A stretch of DNA of 64,000 nt from Melitaea cinxia (Eukaryota; Arthropoda; Insecta; Lepidoptera; Nymphalidae), in NCBI RefSeq assembly GCF_905220565.1, contig NC_059405.1:13284081-13348080 (forward strand), in the 5' to 3' direction. A program made the translations under genes and the position numbers. Numbering within the stretch: position 1 is the stretch's first letter; every line of letters starts with the position of its first letter. Below the pieces are notes generated by a model. That model worked only from the letters and a program-made list of their open reading frames with translations. It was not told the DNA's origin and did no database searches. Positions 10,301 through 22,316 of this stretch are shown piece after piece.

Positions 10301-13300
10301 GCGGCTTCGCCCACTACTTATTAAATTATTATTCTAGAAAAATTTAAATTCATTTCACTATTAACTGTTACATTATATTTGTCTCAGGATTTTTAAGCAA
10401 TAAATAAAACAACATACTTGGTTTGTTTTTATTTTTATTATCTTCTCAAAGGTGGCAAGTACCAGAGTAGTGAGCACAACCTAACGTAACGAAAATGGTA
10501 ACTATTTTCAGGGATAACCACTTCTAATTGATAATAACAGTATGTATTACAGTAAAAACTCCAATTTTAATAAAAAAAAAATAAATCCAACTTCTATGCT
10601 AAATCTACGTATCATTTAAAGCATATTAAAGGATGCCAAAAATATGGCAAAAACTGAATCAGTTATTAGTGCTTTTGCGAGATACGGTTATGGACAAAAA
10701 TGCAATTTCATTGGTGGTGTTTTTGATACATTGTGGACAATTATGGTAATTTTGTATGCATCCAATATTAATTTTGGCACCAAATAAAAAAAAAATGTGA
10801 AATCCCTTAAGTACTGCTACTACCCCGGCTTACAAGATATTTTTGTCTAATGAATTAGTTCTTTTTTTTTTAAACAAAGGACACAATATATATTGAGATG
10901 TATAGTAACAAATATGCATGTAACCAAGGCTTGCGTCGGCGATCGGTTACAAGCCGACTTGTTTTTTAACGAGAAGAGAGCAATACAATATTAGACTGGA
11001 AATATCTACATGCATTTTTTTTTTGTTTTTTTTTTATTGTATATTTTTTTTAAACGTGTGCCGAGTAGCGACGTGTCTCAAAAATTACGAATAGAAAAAT
11101 TTACTGCTCTCATCTCAACAAAATCTTAGGAAGTCGTTTATTTTCCAATGCTAAATTTTTCAAATCGAATTATAAATACATATTGACAAAAAGCTCATTC
11201 ACCACTAAGTGTTACATCGTGGTTTATAAAGTGTGAACTAACTTAGGGGACTATAACTAGAACGCCTCTCATTATCTCCCTATCGTTCAATTTCTCTAAC
11301 CTTAAACAGTGTATATACAACACTAATGCAATTTACAAGTACGAAAATCAGAAAAAAGTCCATCTGTACAGAGATTAACTTTGTACAATGATTTTCGTAA
11401 TAGTATAAAGCATCAGTGCTTGTAATACATAAACATTATATATTTCCATTCATACTGTTTGAAGTCGTTACAAGCGAACCTAGAGGCGACATTAATACGG
11501 ATTCAATAAAACTGTTGTTGCATTACATATTGAGAAAATGATTTCATTACATTCCAACAGTTTTATTGGTCCATATTTCTAGGGACTTGCAATGACCAGA
11601 TTTTTATGTCCCCATCTAAGGCCGTCGCAAGTCCGTCAGTTGTTAAGAGTGGCCCTAACGCCACAATACAATTAAAATTCAGATGTTACGGATTCACCCA
11701 CAGATCAAGTGCACAGGCACATTACATTAGATTATTAGCTAATCGAACATAATATTATATGCGAACTTGACTATAATTAATACATTTTTTTTTTGATTTT
11801 CTAAGTTTTTTCAAGTATTCGTTAGCGAATATCGTTAATGGAATAAGTACAATATAATATGAACTATGACAGGACAAAACGAAGACACATTGAGTAATAA
11901 TAACATAAACATGATATAAAATAAAGTGAAAATGAATTAATTAGTTTGATGAGAGTAAAAATAACAACTTCTCATTGCTTTTTTGCTACAGTCCCAAATC
12001 TGCCCTGTCCGAAACATACTTATTGCATGTCTGTACTAAAAAATGATATTTACTTTATATTTCGGACATGACATTATAAGAAACACAATAAATTTATATA
12101 TAACTGAAACTGCTTATATTAATTTCACAGTATATTAAATATATACACTTGTTATACCAATGCATATTTTGCAAGGACATTTCATTTTTTTTTTCTTTTT
12201 TTGATTTTCAGTTATTACAAACAGAAGGCACACTAAAGAAATAATAAATATTGTATATACATAAACACGACAAAAATTAGCAGCTTTCGAAATACATAAA
12301 AATGTGATAAAGGAAGGCTTGAATAAAATAAATAATGATATGTGAGTCTCCTATAGCGACACAGTGTTCCCAGTGAAAAACACACTAATGGCAAAACTGC
12401 GCCCTATAGGACGGTGGGACACAAAGCGTACACCGCCTAGACCCCAATATAAAATATAACAAATACATTTCTTATGGTTTACATAAACTATATATTAACA
12501 GTTACATCTATATGAACCCTTACAATTCATATTTGGAGATGTAAATTATATTACAATTTCATGCGAACTCTGTTCAATATTATCTGAATTTCGTTTGGAC
12601 ATTAATGAAAGTAATTTTAGAAATAAGATTTTGCCAATTTTATGAATTATTTCAGCAGTAGTCAACGATATATGCAAACAATATTGAAAAGAGTTAGCGA
12701 ATATAACTATCACCGTCACATGCAAAACACCGTCCCATTTCTTCACGTAACGCATTAGAGGGCGACTTAATCGCCCTCGAGTTAACATAGTCCAACTTCA
12801 TAAAAACGAAAATATTGACACATTACGACTACTGGCAGACGAGCATACAATCTTTTCCCTACCCACAGCAACTCATCTGCCACTCTACCATTTATTATGC
12901 GGCTACTCAATAAAATCGCCGCGTATAAAACCTAGACATACTGGACAAACCATGAAAACAAAACGTCCACTGTCTCCTAATAACAAATACTAATATATAT
13001 TGCAGCTAGACATTTGCCAATGCAATATCAGTATTAGACACTTCCAAATAATTTTAAACGCCAAACAGCCAGTATTGCATATAGCCATATAAAGCTATTT
13101 CCTTTATTTGTATATATTTAAACAAAGTGCCCAATACTGAAAGGTCCAGATGCTCTACTCCCTTAAAATCAATGTGCTCAAAAAAAAATTAACTAAAAAA
13201 ATGTTTCTACCATATAAATTTTAAATTGAAATTTTGATTTCCGAAAAAAAAAAAAAAACGAAAAAATACTAACAAAAATAATATACCTGTTAACTAGTCT

Positions 13301-15009
13301 CATATTAACAAATCGTTTACATAACTTTGGACGATATTATTGTAAGAATTATATTAGAATCGTCCTGGTACTCAAAATGAAATGCTATCACTTACAATTT
13401 AAACTTCATATAACAATTTTACTAAAAATAAAAAATATCGGTTTGTTGAATATCTGAAACAAAACAATAAATAAATACCAGTCAAATATAATTTAAGTAT
13501 AAGCATTTGATTAAAAAAAGATATATATTTTATATGAATTTTACATAACAAAAATAATTTTAAGCAACAGCATTTCATTGAGCATTCCTATATCAATATA
13601 AAATCGCTACAAGGAAAACATTGAACTAAAATTATCAAATATTATGAAGCATACGATATGTTAGCACTTTTTAGCCTTTTTTGTATCTCGACCGCAACAT
13701 TCGGTTGAGTTAAGGGCTCTAATTAATCTATTATTATTATTGCTATTCTTTTTTGTAATGTCACTTGATAGTTAAGTCGTGTCAAGTCCCCGGCGCATTC
13801 ATGGCTATATCGATTTTAAAAAGGGTGCGATTTTATATTGAATCCCCTCCCTGTCATCCACACCATGATTAACAGGGAAAGAGATATTACAATTACTTTA
13901 TGTTTTTTTCGTAATAAGAATAAGATAGATAGACGATATATACAAGGAACGTAAATTCGTTCAATAAAAGAAATAATCGATAGAGGCCACCTTGACACAA
14001 TATTCACGTACTGAAGTTGTGATTTCATAATTAACAGTCTGTAAGGCCAATTCGTTTCCTTCATATATCGTAACATCTTAGCTTGATTAGTCGAATTAGA
14101 CGCAAATACTAATAAAAGTTCCCGTAAATACTGTGCTAAACTGGCCTCCTCTCCAAACGTTCTGCCAACACATGAAAACTATTTGCTAAACGTTTAAATT
14201 TGCACCCGAAGTGAAACTATTCCAACATTTTCGGAGCGACACTATCTCGTCGATACCGAGTCGATCTACTCGTCGGTCATACTCGCATCGTCTGAAGCGT
14301 TTCCGATAGAAAATTGTCACATTTTAGTCGGTTTAAGTTAACGAACAAGGCACTACGGATAAACAAACTACTCGTCTACCTTTACTATAAAAGGCGGTCA
14401 GTCGAATTTACAATAAAACGAATGACACTTCTCGCCTCAGACAAACCTGGCGAGGAGTCGAGACCGGTCTCGACGCAAATGATAAGGGTGTCGTCCATTA
14501 ATCACGTGAGCCTCGAAGGGGTGGGGGGGGGGGGGTCGAAAAACAGCACCAGGTATGATGGAGATGGAAAGGATGGATATGGCTGAGATTGGTTATTTTG
14601 AGATATCACATGTATTTATTTTGCTTTGAACGCGCAATTTTCTAATCAAAAATAACAACCAATTACACCCAATACAATTTGTATTACTATGGGTAATTAA
14701 ATAATTGGTGGTTCTATACTTATTGCAAAATACTGTTGATTTTTATGAACGTCTTTTCCGAAATAAACGATTATTATTAATTTTTCAAAACTTAATCAAA
14801 TTTTACCTGTATTTCAACATAGAATTCTGAACATTTAAAATACACTTTGCACAAAAAAACTACACGTGATTTTTGGGAGTGGATGGGTTTAGGTAGTCTA
14901 AAATCTTACCAAATATCACCGAGAGGGAGTCAGCGGTCAGAGTTGCAAAAGAACATCACACGATTAACGGACGGCCCCCAACTCGAAGGACATCGGGCGA
15001 CGCGGCCCG
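10301..15009. other. Long AT-rich stretch, probably partly 3' UTR
   Basis: No coding exon is convincing in 4.7 kb. It lies directly downstream of the stop codon of the minus-strand gene at 15010. Several minus-strand AATAAA-type signals are present, for example in the T-rich block near 10420-10440. I infer a long 3' UTR for at least the part nearest 15 kb. A 13-G run is at 14523-14535. The patch at 14200-14300 is richer in CpG. Confidence 0.4.
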
Positions 15010-16857
15010 TCAGCGCGTGAGCGGGCGGTCGAGCGCCTGGCAGCACGGCAGGAAGCGCGCGTGCGGGTGCGGGCACGGCGCCGCCGCGCAGCGCAGCGCC
15101 GCGCTGTGGCGCCGCTTGCGGTCCGCCGGCTCGGCCTCGGCCTCGTCCTCGCCGGCGTACAGGCGGTGCGCGGCGCTGATGTCGCGCAGCAGCTCGTCCC
15201 AGTCGCGCGACAGCTCGTCGCGCGGCGGCGCGGGCCCGGGCCGCGTGCGCGCCGCGCCGCAGCCGCAGCCCAGCTCCTCGCTCCAGATGCTGCTCACGGC
15301 GCTCGGCCGCATCTTCTTCGCGGAGCCGCCGCAGCCGTCGCACTCCCAGGCGGCGTCCGCGCGCCGCTCCGTCTGCACGGCGGCGTCCGTCTGACGCACC
15401 GGGAAGCGCAGCCGGAAGCCCGGGTCGTCGAGGTCGGGGCAGCGCTGCGCGGCCGTCAAATTGAGGCGGCCATAGTCGATGCTGCGCACGACGCGGTACT
15501 CGAGATACCGCTCGAGCGTCCCGCCGAGGTACACGCCACCAGACTCGCTGCGCTGGAACTCGACCGGATCGAGATCGCCGCGGATGTCAAATGTGTCACC
15601 GTCGGCGTATCGCGGCGCCTCGGCCTCGGTCTCGCGTCGGATGGGGCGGAAGTGTGTGCGCGCGGACGTGAGCAGGTCCTCGCGCTCGACAGCGGGCAGC
15701 GCACGCGGCGGGGCGGGCATGGGCGCGGCGGGGGGCGGGGCGCGGCGCCGTCGCGGCGGCACCTCGACGAAACCGCTGCAGTCGCGGCTATGGTTGATGG
15801 CGGTGAAGGAGCGCATCGTCTTTGCGACGGAGGAGAGCGCGTCGTACACGTCGTCCCCCTCGTAGAGCGAGAAGGACTCGATCTCACGCGGGCAAGGCGG
15901 CGCGGCGTCGGCGATGTGAAGGGGGCGCAGGCGGTCGTGCAGGCCGTCGGCGATGCGGCTGGCCGTGTCGGCGCGCTCGGCGCCCGGCGGGTCAGCCGCG
16001 TCCGCGGACCAGATGCTCTCGGTCAGAGAGATCAAGCTGCACTTCTCAGCAGAAGGGTCAGCGAAGAGGTGGTCAGAGGGCGACGAGAGTAAGTCCTGAA
16101 AGTCGATCGGCAGATCCTGATACTCGTCATCCGGAGTGTTCTGATCCTTGGACCAGAGCGCTTCGATGCTCCGGTCAAATTTGGCCTCAAATTTTGCGTA
16201 AAGCTCCGCATCCATCGGAGACGTCTCCCGCATGTTCATATCGTCTGTGATGACCCATTCGGTATTGAGGTCAAAGCCGTCACCCCAGCTTGGTACCATG
16301 TTGTCGTTTAACCTGAATTTAACTTGATGTGTTATCTCCTTAATTTCATCAGTCACAGTGTTCTCACATGTACCGTAACCTTCATCCAATGCTATTGCTC
16401 TTATGAACTCCTTGACCGGATCTTGAGTTTCCATATCCCAAACACCTTCATGTGTCATCCACTCTGGCAGATTTTCTTTGCTCTCAAATGATCTACTGTA
16501 ACTGTTATAGCGTTTCCTATTGTTCTTTTTCTGACCGTGATATGAGTTACGACGTTCTTTACCAGGACAAAACTTTTTGGTCTTCGAATTCCAATCCTTT
16601 GACATTGACAGTTCGCTTTGCATCTTGACCTTCGTATCGGACGTATTTTTACGACACCAGGCAGGTGGCGGCAGATAATACTGCAATGGTGACTCTTGAC
16701 CTTTCTTTAGAGCCGGGAATGCAGCGTAATAACGACGCACAGCCTCAGTTTGTTCCAAAGAACACGTGGGCATGCCTATTAGAGACGTACTTTCTTGATC
16801 TTTAATGTCTTGAAGTCTTGTGCACAGCTGATCAACAATGTTGTCCAGATTAGACTC
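15010..16857 (-). CDS. Unrecognised protein, large terminal coding exon
   Basis: A single open exon encodes 615 residues. It starts at a clear acceptor (TTTATTTCAG before 16857) with ESNLDNIVDQLCTRLQDIKD, continues in frame through the first ATG at 16773, and stops at 15010. The N-terminal half is ordinary AT-leaning coding sequence: a basic stretch (GKERRNSYHGQKKNNRKRYN), then LPEWMTHEGVWDMETQDPVKEF. Short tryptophan motifs recur: EALWSKD, ESIWSAD and SSIWSEE. The C-terminal half is very GC-rich, Ala/Arg/Pro-heavy and ends with cysteine clusters (CDGCGG, CGCGAA). I see no known domain, signal peptide or membrane segment. The spacing of the short WS-D motifs suggests a disordered adaptor with peptide motifs, but that is inference. 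I do not recognise the family. Confidence 0.7.
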   Translation of the reverse strand, partial: ESNLDNIVDQLCTRLQDIKDQESTSLIGMPTCSLEQTEAVRRYYAAFPALKKGQESPLQYYLPPPAWCRKNTSDTKVKMQSELSMSKDWNSKTKKFCPGKERRNSYHGQKKNNRKRYNSYSRSFESKENLPEWMTHEGVWDMETQDPVKEFIRAIALDEGYGTCENTVTDEIKEITHQVKFRLNDNMVPSWGDGFDLNTEWVITDDMNMRETSPMDAELYAKFEAKFDRSIEALWSKDQNTPDDEYQDLPIDFQDLLSSPSDHLFADPSAEKCSLISLTESIWSADAADPPGAERADTASRIADGLHDRLRPLHIADAAPPCPREIESFSLYEGDDVYDALSSVAKTMRSFTAINHSRDCSGFVEVPPRRRRAPPPAAPMPAPPRALPAVEREDLLTSARTHFRPIRRETEAEAPRYADGDTFDIRGDLDPVEFQRSESGGVYLGGTLERYLEYRVVRSIDYGRLNLTAAQRCPDLDDPGFRLRFPVRQTDAAVQTERRADAAWECDGCGGSAKKMRPSAVSSIWSEELGCGCGAARTRPGPAPPRDELSRDWDELLRDISAAHRLYAGEDEAEAEPADRKRRHSAALRCAAAPCPHPHARFLPCCQALDRPLTR

Positions 16858-17260
16858 CTGAAATAAACAATACCATAATTGTAGATATAATAGAAACTAT
16901 ATTTACAGTGTATAAATTTTTTTAATGAGGTAAAAAGTTAAGTGCTGAAACATAATACAGATAAAATATAGTAATAAATGATTGATGGAACTACAATGTA
17001 ACATAACAAACACAATAATTAATATAAATACATAATATTTCGAGTACAGTAACTAATATGCAAAAGAATGATCAAAGGCATGGAACAATGGAACAAAAAG
17101 AGGAAGTATGCAAACCAAGGGGCACAAAAAATACTTTAAGTGCGCTTCACAGGCAACATGCATATAATTATTATGACTCAAAATAAAACAAGTTATAAAA
17201 GTTATGTGAATATTGCCTGTGAATGAAACTCAGTGCAGATCTAGTGTAACACGGACCGAC

Positions 17261-17350
17261 CTTCTTATATGAATTCTTAAACCCGTTAAAAGTCTTCATT
17301 TTAACATTCCCCCGGTTACGGTCCCTTTCCTGAACAAGTGGGCACTGCAT
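17261..17350 (-). CDS. Candidate upstream coding exon of the 15-kb gene
   Basis: The ATG at 17350 opens 30 codons (starting MQCPLVQERDRNRG) that end exactly at AAG followed by GTCGGT. This phase-0 donor matches the phase-0 acceptor at 16857, so the frame runs on into ESNLDNIV. A pyrimidine-rich tract with AG lies just upstream at about 17360. The segment is basic, like the start of the next exon. The donor is not a strong consensus, so this is a tentative exon. Confidence 0.35.
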
Positions 17351-17838
17351 ATCCTCTTCATGCCAGAGAAAATAATAAATTAGTGGTCAAAACTGATTAC
17401 TAGTCATAATATATAGAGATGTTGTTAATGATGTCCCTAATGACAATTTAGTAAATTCTATTCATTATAACAGGAAACATCATCAGTGCCTCGTAATTAG
17501 CTATCTTTAGTTTAATTACTAAACAAGTTCATAATGATGTTGATACTGACAATTACCATTATATGTGACATTAACATTTTTGAGTTATTATATAATTTTA
17601 TGTTTCTTAATTATTGAAGTGATTACAATACCTACTGGGTTTTTAAGATCATAACTATTTTGTATATTTTAGAAATAGAAATAGCCAATCGTGTTTATGA
17701 TGCCACTTAATTTCTAACAATTCGAAGAACAAACCTAACAAAAAGTTGTTTTATTTGTTGTGAAAAACACATATAAACAAATAAAAAGTATGGGTAAGGT
17801 GTCCATGAATAACGAAAACTATTTACTTAACAACTTAC

Positions 17839-17960
17839 CTATGTAATGTGTGCAAGTATCAGATGGAGTGTGGATTCAGGTGCAATTCTCTGGATGTGAC
17901 AGGCCAGCAGGCGTAGGCCTGGCTCCCTCTCTTATGCTTACGCATCCTGCCCGATATAAT
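17839..17960 (-). other. Candidate 5' UTR exon of the 15-kb gene
   Basis: On the minus strand CATTACATAG is followed at 17838 by GTAAGT, a perfect donor. The preceding sequence has no frame open into the donor and contains only a short upstream ORF beginning MRKHKRG. It fits a non-coding first or second exon. The 5' boundary shown is approximate. Confidence 0.35.
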
Positions 17961-18760
17961 TTTTGCTGCTATCAAACACAATCATAATGCTCAAAAATCG
18001 AATGTCCATTTTTCAATTGCCAGGGGCCGTGTGCTAATATCGATCCTTTGGATGCGAGCGTACTAAAACATCCTTGTTTCTTTGGCCTATTCTTTGCTAG
18101 TTTTTGAAGTTTGCTCTTGACTCGATCTTCGCGTTTAGTAAATTTTGTTCATTGTCACTAGCTATCAATGAATGACGCACTTAGTGCACCCCTTACTTCT
18201 GTAAAACAAAACAATTATATTTACTATGATGTCACGTGTTGTTTGTTGCAATGTTCATTATGACTTGCAAGGGCACAAAGAATTTCATGGAAGCTCATAC
18301 CCGCCCCTCCGCGCTAAATGGGTCGATGGCGCCAAACAAACGTCACTCGAGCAAGGGAGTATTTCTAAAACACACCATCGTCGAACACAAACTAATCTAA
18401 TGGACTCATTTAATATCAACAAAGAGATAAACGCGCAACATCTAAATCATTAATTGTGTTGACACACGCGTAAGATAGGTAGGTACTTGCAAGTTAGAAA
18501 CGAGACGATACAATTTCACAAGAACACGACAGTATTACATGATTCACTTTCACTATGGTTGCGCGATGTACTTCCGCATGTGATAATAAAGGTATACAAA
18601 GATTTAAACACTTACCCTTACTAGTTTATACGGGGAAATTATCATGATAGTTTCTAAACACACACACCCCACATGAAAAAAAACATGGCAGCCGCAATGA
18701 GTGAGAGTCAAAAATTCTAATTTGCGCAACGCCGTCAAAAAATTAAAATGACGTCTCTTT
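17961..18760. other. Intergenic region, possible promoter
   Basis: No confident exon. The plus strand has CACGTG near 18233, and near 18750 a TGACGTC-like site followed by GACCAATG, resembling CRE and CCAAT promoter elements. It lies between the minus-strand gene and a weak plus-strand exon candidate, so a bidirectional promoter is possible but unproven. Confidence 0.3.
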
Positions 18761-18761
18761 A

Positions 18762-19006
18762 TTGACCAATGACAATGCTTCGATTTTTGAATTTATCAAA
18801 GATGGCCGACCAAAAGCCCGTGATTTCATGATTACTTTGATTGACGCTTGTGATTCGTCGAAATGTGTGTCTAGTTATCTATTGGATAACGATTTGGAAA
18901 AGCAACCAATTGTAATGAATATACTAATAATGTTTCGTGACGTCTTCATGACTTTCGCGCCATATTCAGACCGCCACAATTTGAATTCCTATTATTTAAT
19001 CATTAA
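18762..19006 (+). other. Weak candidate exon, plus strand
   Basis: An open frame from 18762 ends at ATCATTAAG followed by GTAAGG, a good donor. It includes DFMITLIDACDSSKCVSSYL and FRDVFMTFAPYSDRHN. It has no good start codon; the first in-frame ATG is well inside. A possible partner is a terminal exon near 22771 (acceptor TTATTTGTTTTACAG, AATAAA about 22890), but the frames join to give only two further codons. I do not recognise the product. Confidence 0.2.
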
Positions 19007-19962
19007 GGTAAGGTGTCAGTCATTGGACACCTTCAGTTATAGAATAATCGTTTTACATTTCAAAAAATAAGAAAAGAACAAACAAAGATTTAAATTTTTT
19101 TATTATTATTTTTTACATGGGGAAAATCCATCATGGATACTCTCCGGCGCGGGGGAGCCATAGGATTATGGCAGACTCTTACTCAACCTACTGACTAAAA
19201 AATCATTACCTGTGACCAGTCGTTTCTGGTTGGGGCGAGATGGGGTCGCGCATTCATTAGCTCATTTTATCCAGTATCAAAATATATCTATAGTATCTAA
19301 GCTACTATGATAGTTAATTGAAAAACAATAATTACCAATTTTATTTACTTAACTGTCCAATGATGGTGTCATGTATTCCGGTTGTTACCGGTTACCTTAT
19401 ATTTTTGATTTAGACTAATTCGAAGTAAAATGTTACTTTCTCCAAAATGTGTACACAAACGTTGAATTTCCACGAAACGGCAAGGTACTTCTATATTCAA
19501 GTAAAATTTTCATAAATTTATGTTTTATTAGTTGTTATTATATTATATCAAACATTGAAATGGGAATCTGAATAAATCCTTATCATCAAACCTAAGGATC
19601 AGATTTTTTACTTTGTAAAATAAAATAAAATAATTATCTCAATATTTTTTCATTAATATTTAAAATTTTGCAATTGTTACATATTTATATTGTAATAATA
19701 ATTCATAGCTAAGGGTAACAAACTATTAATGAGCTCGGGACCTAGTCTCTAATAAAAATAATTTACTTATAATAATTTTTTTTTATACAAATAATCTTCT
19801 TTACTAAATGACACTGGTTATGTCATCGGCCTATAACGTACTTTCGATAGTCGAATCATTTCAATATTACTTATTTTAATATCAAAATATACTTCAGATA
19901 TAGAGCGTGTCTTCCTCATCATTACCATACTTAATCTGTTGAAAGTTTGTAATATATCTAGA
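19007..19962. other. Gene-free AT-rich stretch
   Basis: No convincing exon. A GC-richer block at about 19120-19260 (CTCTCCGGCGCGGGGGAGCC) may be an old repeat fragment. Confidence 0.4.
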
Positions 19963-22316
19963 CTAGCTGTGCCCGCGGCTTCGCCCGCGTTGAAATTAGT
20001 GTGTCACAAAGTTTTGCCGGCAAACTTCCAGTGAAACTCTCATCAAAATCGGCTTAGCCGTTCCGTAAACCTTCCTCTTGCCAATGGTGGAGCCCTCTAC
20101 AATAGTGAAACCGCATGAAAATCCGTTCAGCAAATTTTGAGCGAATCGATCACATACACTTTTGGGGACTTTGTTTATAATACACTAACTGTTGCCCGCG
20201 ATTACGTCCTCGTGGTTATGAAGATATGTATTACTATTAAGATGTTTAACGCAAATTATTTTTTTATTTCAGTCACTTGAAATGCTTATCAAACTTTTGA
20301 GTAACTTTTTAAAAGGCACAATTTAGTATAATTTAATAGTTATTTTTATAAAACCTCTCTATACACCACATTTTTAGTTTTATTTTCAGGCTGCAGGATA
20401 AATAATCTATCAGGCGAACTTATAGCTGCTGTATATGTTTCATACAAACTATCAACCCCAATTAAACCCCCTTAGCGATGGAATATCGTAAAATCCGTTC
20501 TTAGCGGACGTCTGCTAACTATAATCTACATCCCTGCCAAACTTTATCTTTGTCCAACCTGGATGGATAGACCATCCAGCGGTTTTTGAGTTCTCGTGAT
20601 GAGTGAGTCAGTGACTTTTCTCTTATATATATATAGATTACGATGCATTATTTGATCATCTTTCTACCATCTATAGAGCATACATTTTAAATTTCAAGTC
20701 TCTTACTTCAAAAACATAGGACTTTCATACAAACTTCCAACCCCCGTTTTATCCTTTTAAGGGTCGAGTTTCATAAAATCAGCTCTTAGCGGATGTTTAC
20801 GCCCTATAAGGAAGCTACCTGCCAAATTTCAAGTTTTTAGCTGTTATAATTTCGGAGATTTCGTAATGATCGAGTCAACCTACCATTCCCTGTTTTAACC
20901 CCAAAAAGGAGTTGACTTCTAAAGATACATTATTTGGACACCTTCTCACTATCTAAAGAGCGTACATTTTAAATTTCAAGTCTCTTACTTCAAAAACATA
21001 GGACTTTCATACAAACTTCCAACCCCCTTTTTACCCCCTTAGGGGTCGAATTTCGTAAAACCCATTCTTAGCGAATGTTTACTCTCTAAAAGGAGCCTAT
21101 TTGCCAAATTTCAAGTTTGTAGGTGATATAGTTTCGGAGATTTCCTGATGAGTGAGTAAACCTACCATCCCCCGTTTGAACCCCAAAAAGGAGTTGATTT
21201 CTAAAGACACATTATTTGAACACCTTCTCATCATCTATTTGGCATACATTTTAAATTTCAAGTCTCTTACTTCAAAAACATGGGACTTTCACACAAACTT
21301 TCAACCCCCTTTTTACCCCCTTAGGGGTTGAATTTCGTAAAACCCATTCTTAGCGAATGTTTACTCTCTAAAAGGAGCCTATTTGCCAAATTTCAAGTTT
21401 GTAGGTGATATAGTTTCGGAGATTTCCTCATGAGTGAGTCAGCCTACCATCCCCCGTTTTAACCCCAAAAGGGAGTTAATTTCTAAAGATACATTATTTG
21501 GACACTTTTTCACCATCTATAGAGCTTACATTTTAAATTTCAAGTCTCTTACTCCAAAAACATAGGACTTTCATACAAACTTCCAACCCCCGTTTTACCC
21601 TCTTAGGGGTCGAATTTCATAAAACCCATTCTTAGCGAATGTTTACTCCCTAAAAGGAGACTATTTGCCAAATTTCAAGTTTGTAGGTGATATAGTTTCG
21701 GAGATTTCGTGATGAGTGAGTAAACCTACCATCCCCCGTTTGAACCCCAAAAGGGAGTTGATTTCTAAAGACACATTATTTGGACACCTTCTCATCATCT
21801 ATATGGCATACATTTTAAATTTCAAGTCTCTTACTTCAAAAACATGGGACTTTCACACAAACTTTCAACCCCCGTTTAACCCCTTTAAGGGTCGAATTTT
21901 GTAAAATCCGTTCTTAGCAGATGTCTACGCCCTATAAGGAGCCTTCCTGCCAAGTTTCAAGTTTGTAGCTATTATAGTTTCGGAGATTTCGCGATGAGTG
22001 AGTCAGCCTACCATCCCCCGTTTTAACCCCAAAAGGGAGTTAATTTCTAAAGATACATTATTTGGACACCTTTTCACCATCTATAGAGCTTACATTTTAA
22101 ATTTCAAGTCTCTTACTTCAAAAACATAGGACTTTCATACAAACTTCCAACCCCCGTTTTACCCCCTTAGGGGTCGAGTTTCGTAAAATCCGTTCTTAGC
22201 GGATGCCTACGTTTTATAAGGAACCTACCTGCCAAATTTCAAGTTTGTAGGTGTTATAGTTTCGGAATTTTGGTGTTGAGTGAGTGACCTTTCGCTTTTA
22301 TATATATTATAGATTA
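19963..22316 (+). repeat. Composite repeat, copy 1, with ~282-bp tandem units
   Basis: It opens with CTAGCTGTGCCCGCGGCTTCG, a terminus common in lepidopteran dispersed repeats. A unique module runs to a short TATA run near 20637. Six units of about 282 bp follow: the landmark ATTTCAAGTCTCTTACTT recurs near 20691, 20972, 21255, 21537, 21819 and 22101. Each unit also carries 'accccc...ttaggggtcga' and a GAGTGAGT motif. It ends near TATATATATTATAGATTATA. There is no coding capacity. Reverse-oriented copies lie at 42.6-45.0 and 45.0-47.3 kb. Confidence 0.85.

Noticed and set aside
15061..16092. 343-codon plus-strand frame opposite the GC-rich exon
   Set aside because: Antisense shadow: GC-rich DNA has few stops. 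Its Arg/Ala/Gly composition and lack of any motif fit an artefact, while the minus strand has a coherent spliced frame.
21716..21904. 62-codon frame, nearly the same as one at 43042-43230 on the other strand
   Set aside because: Both lie within the 282-bp repeat units; the match reflects the repeat, not a gene.
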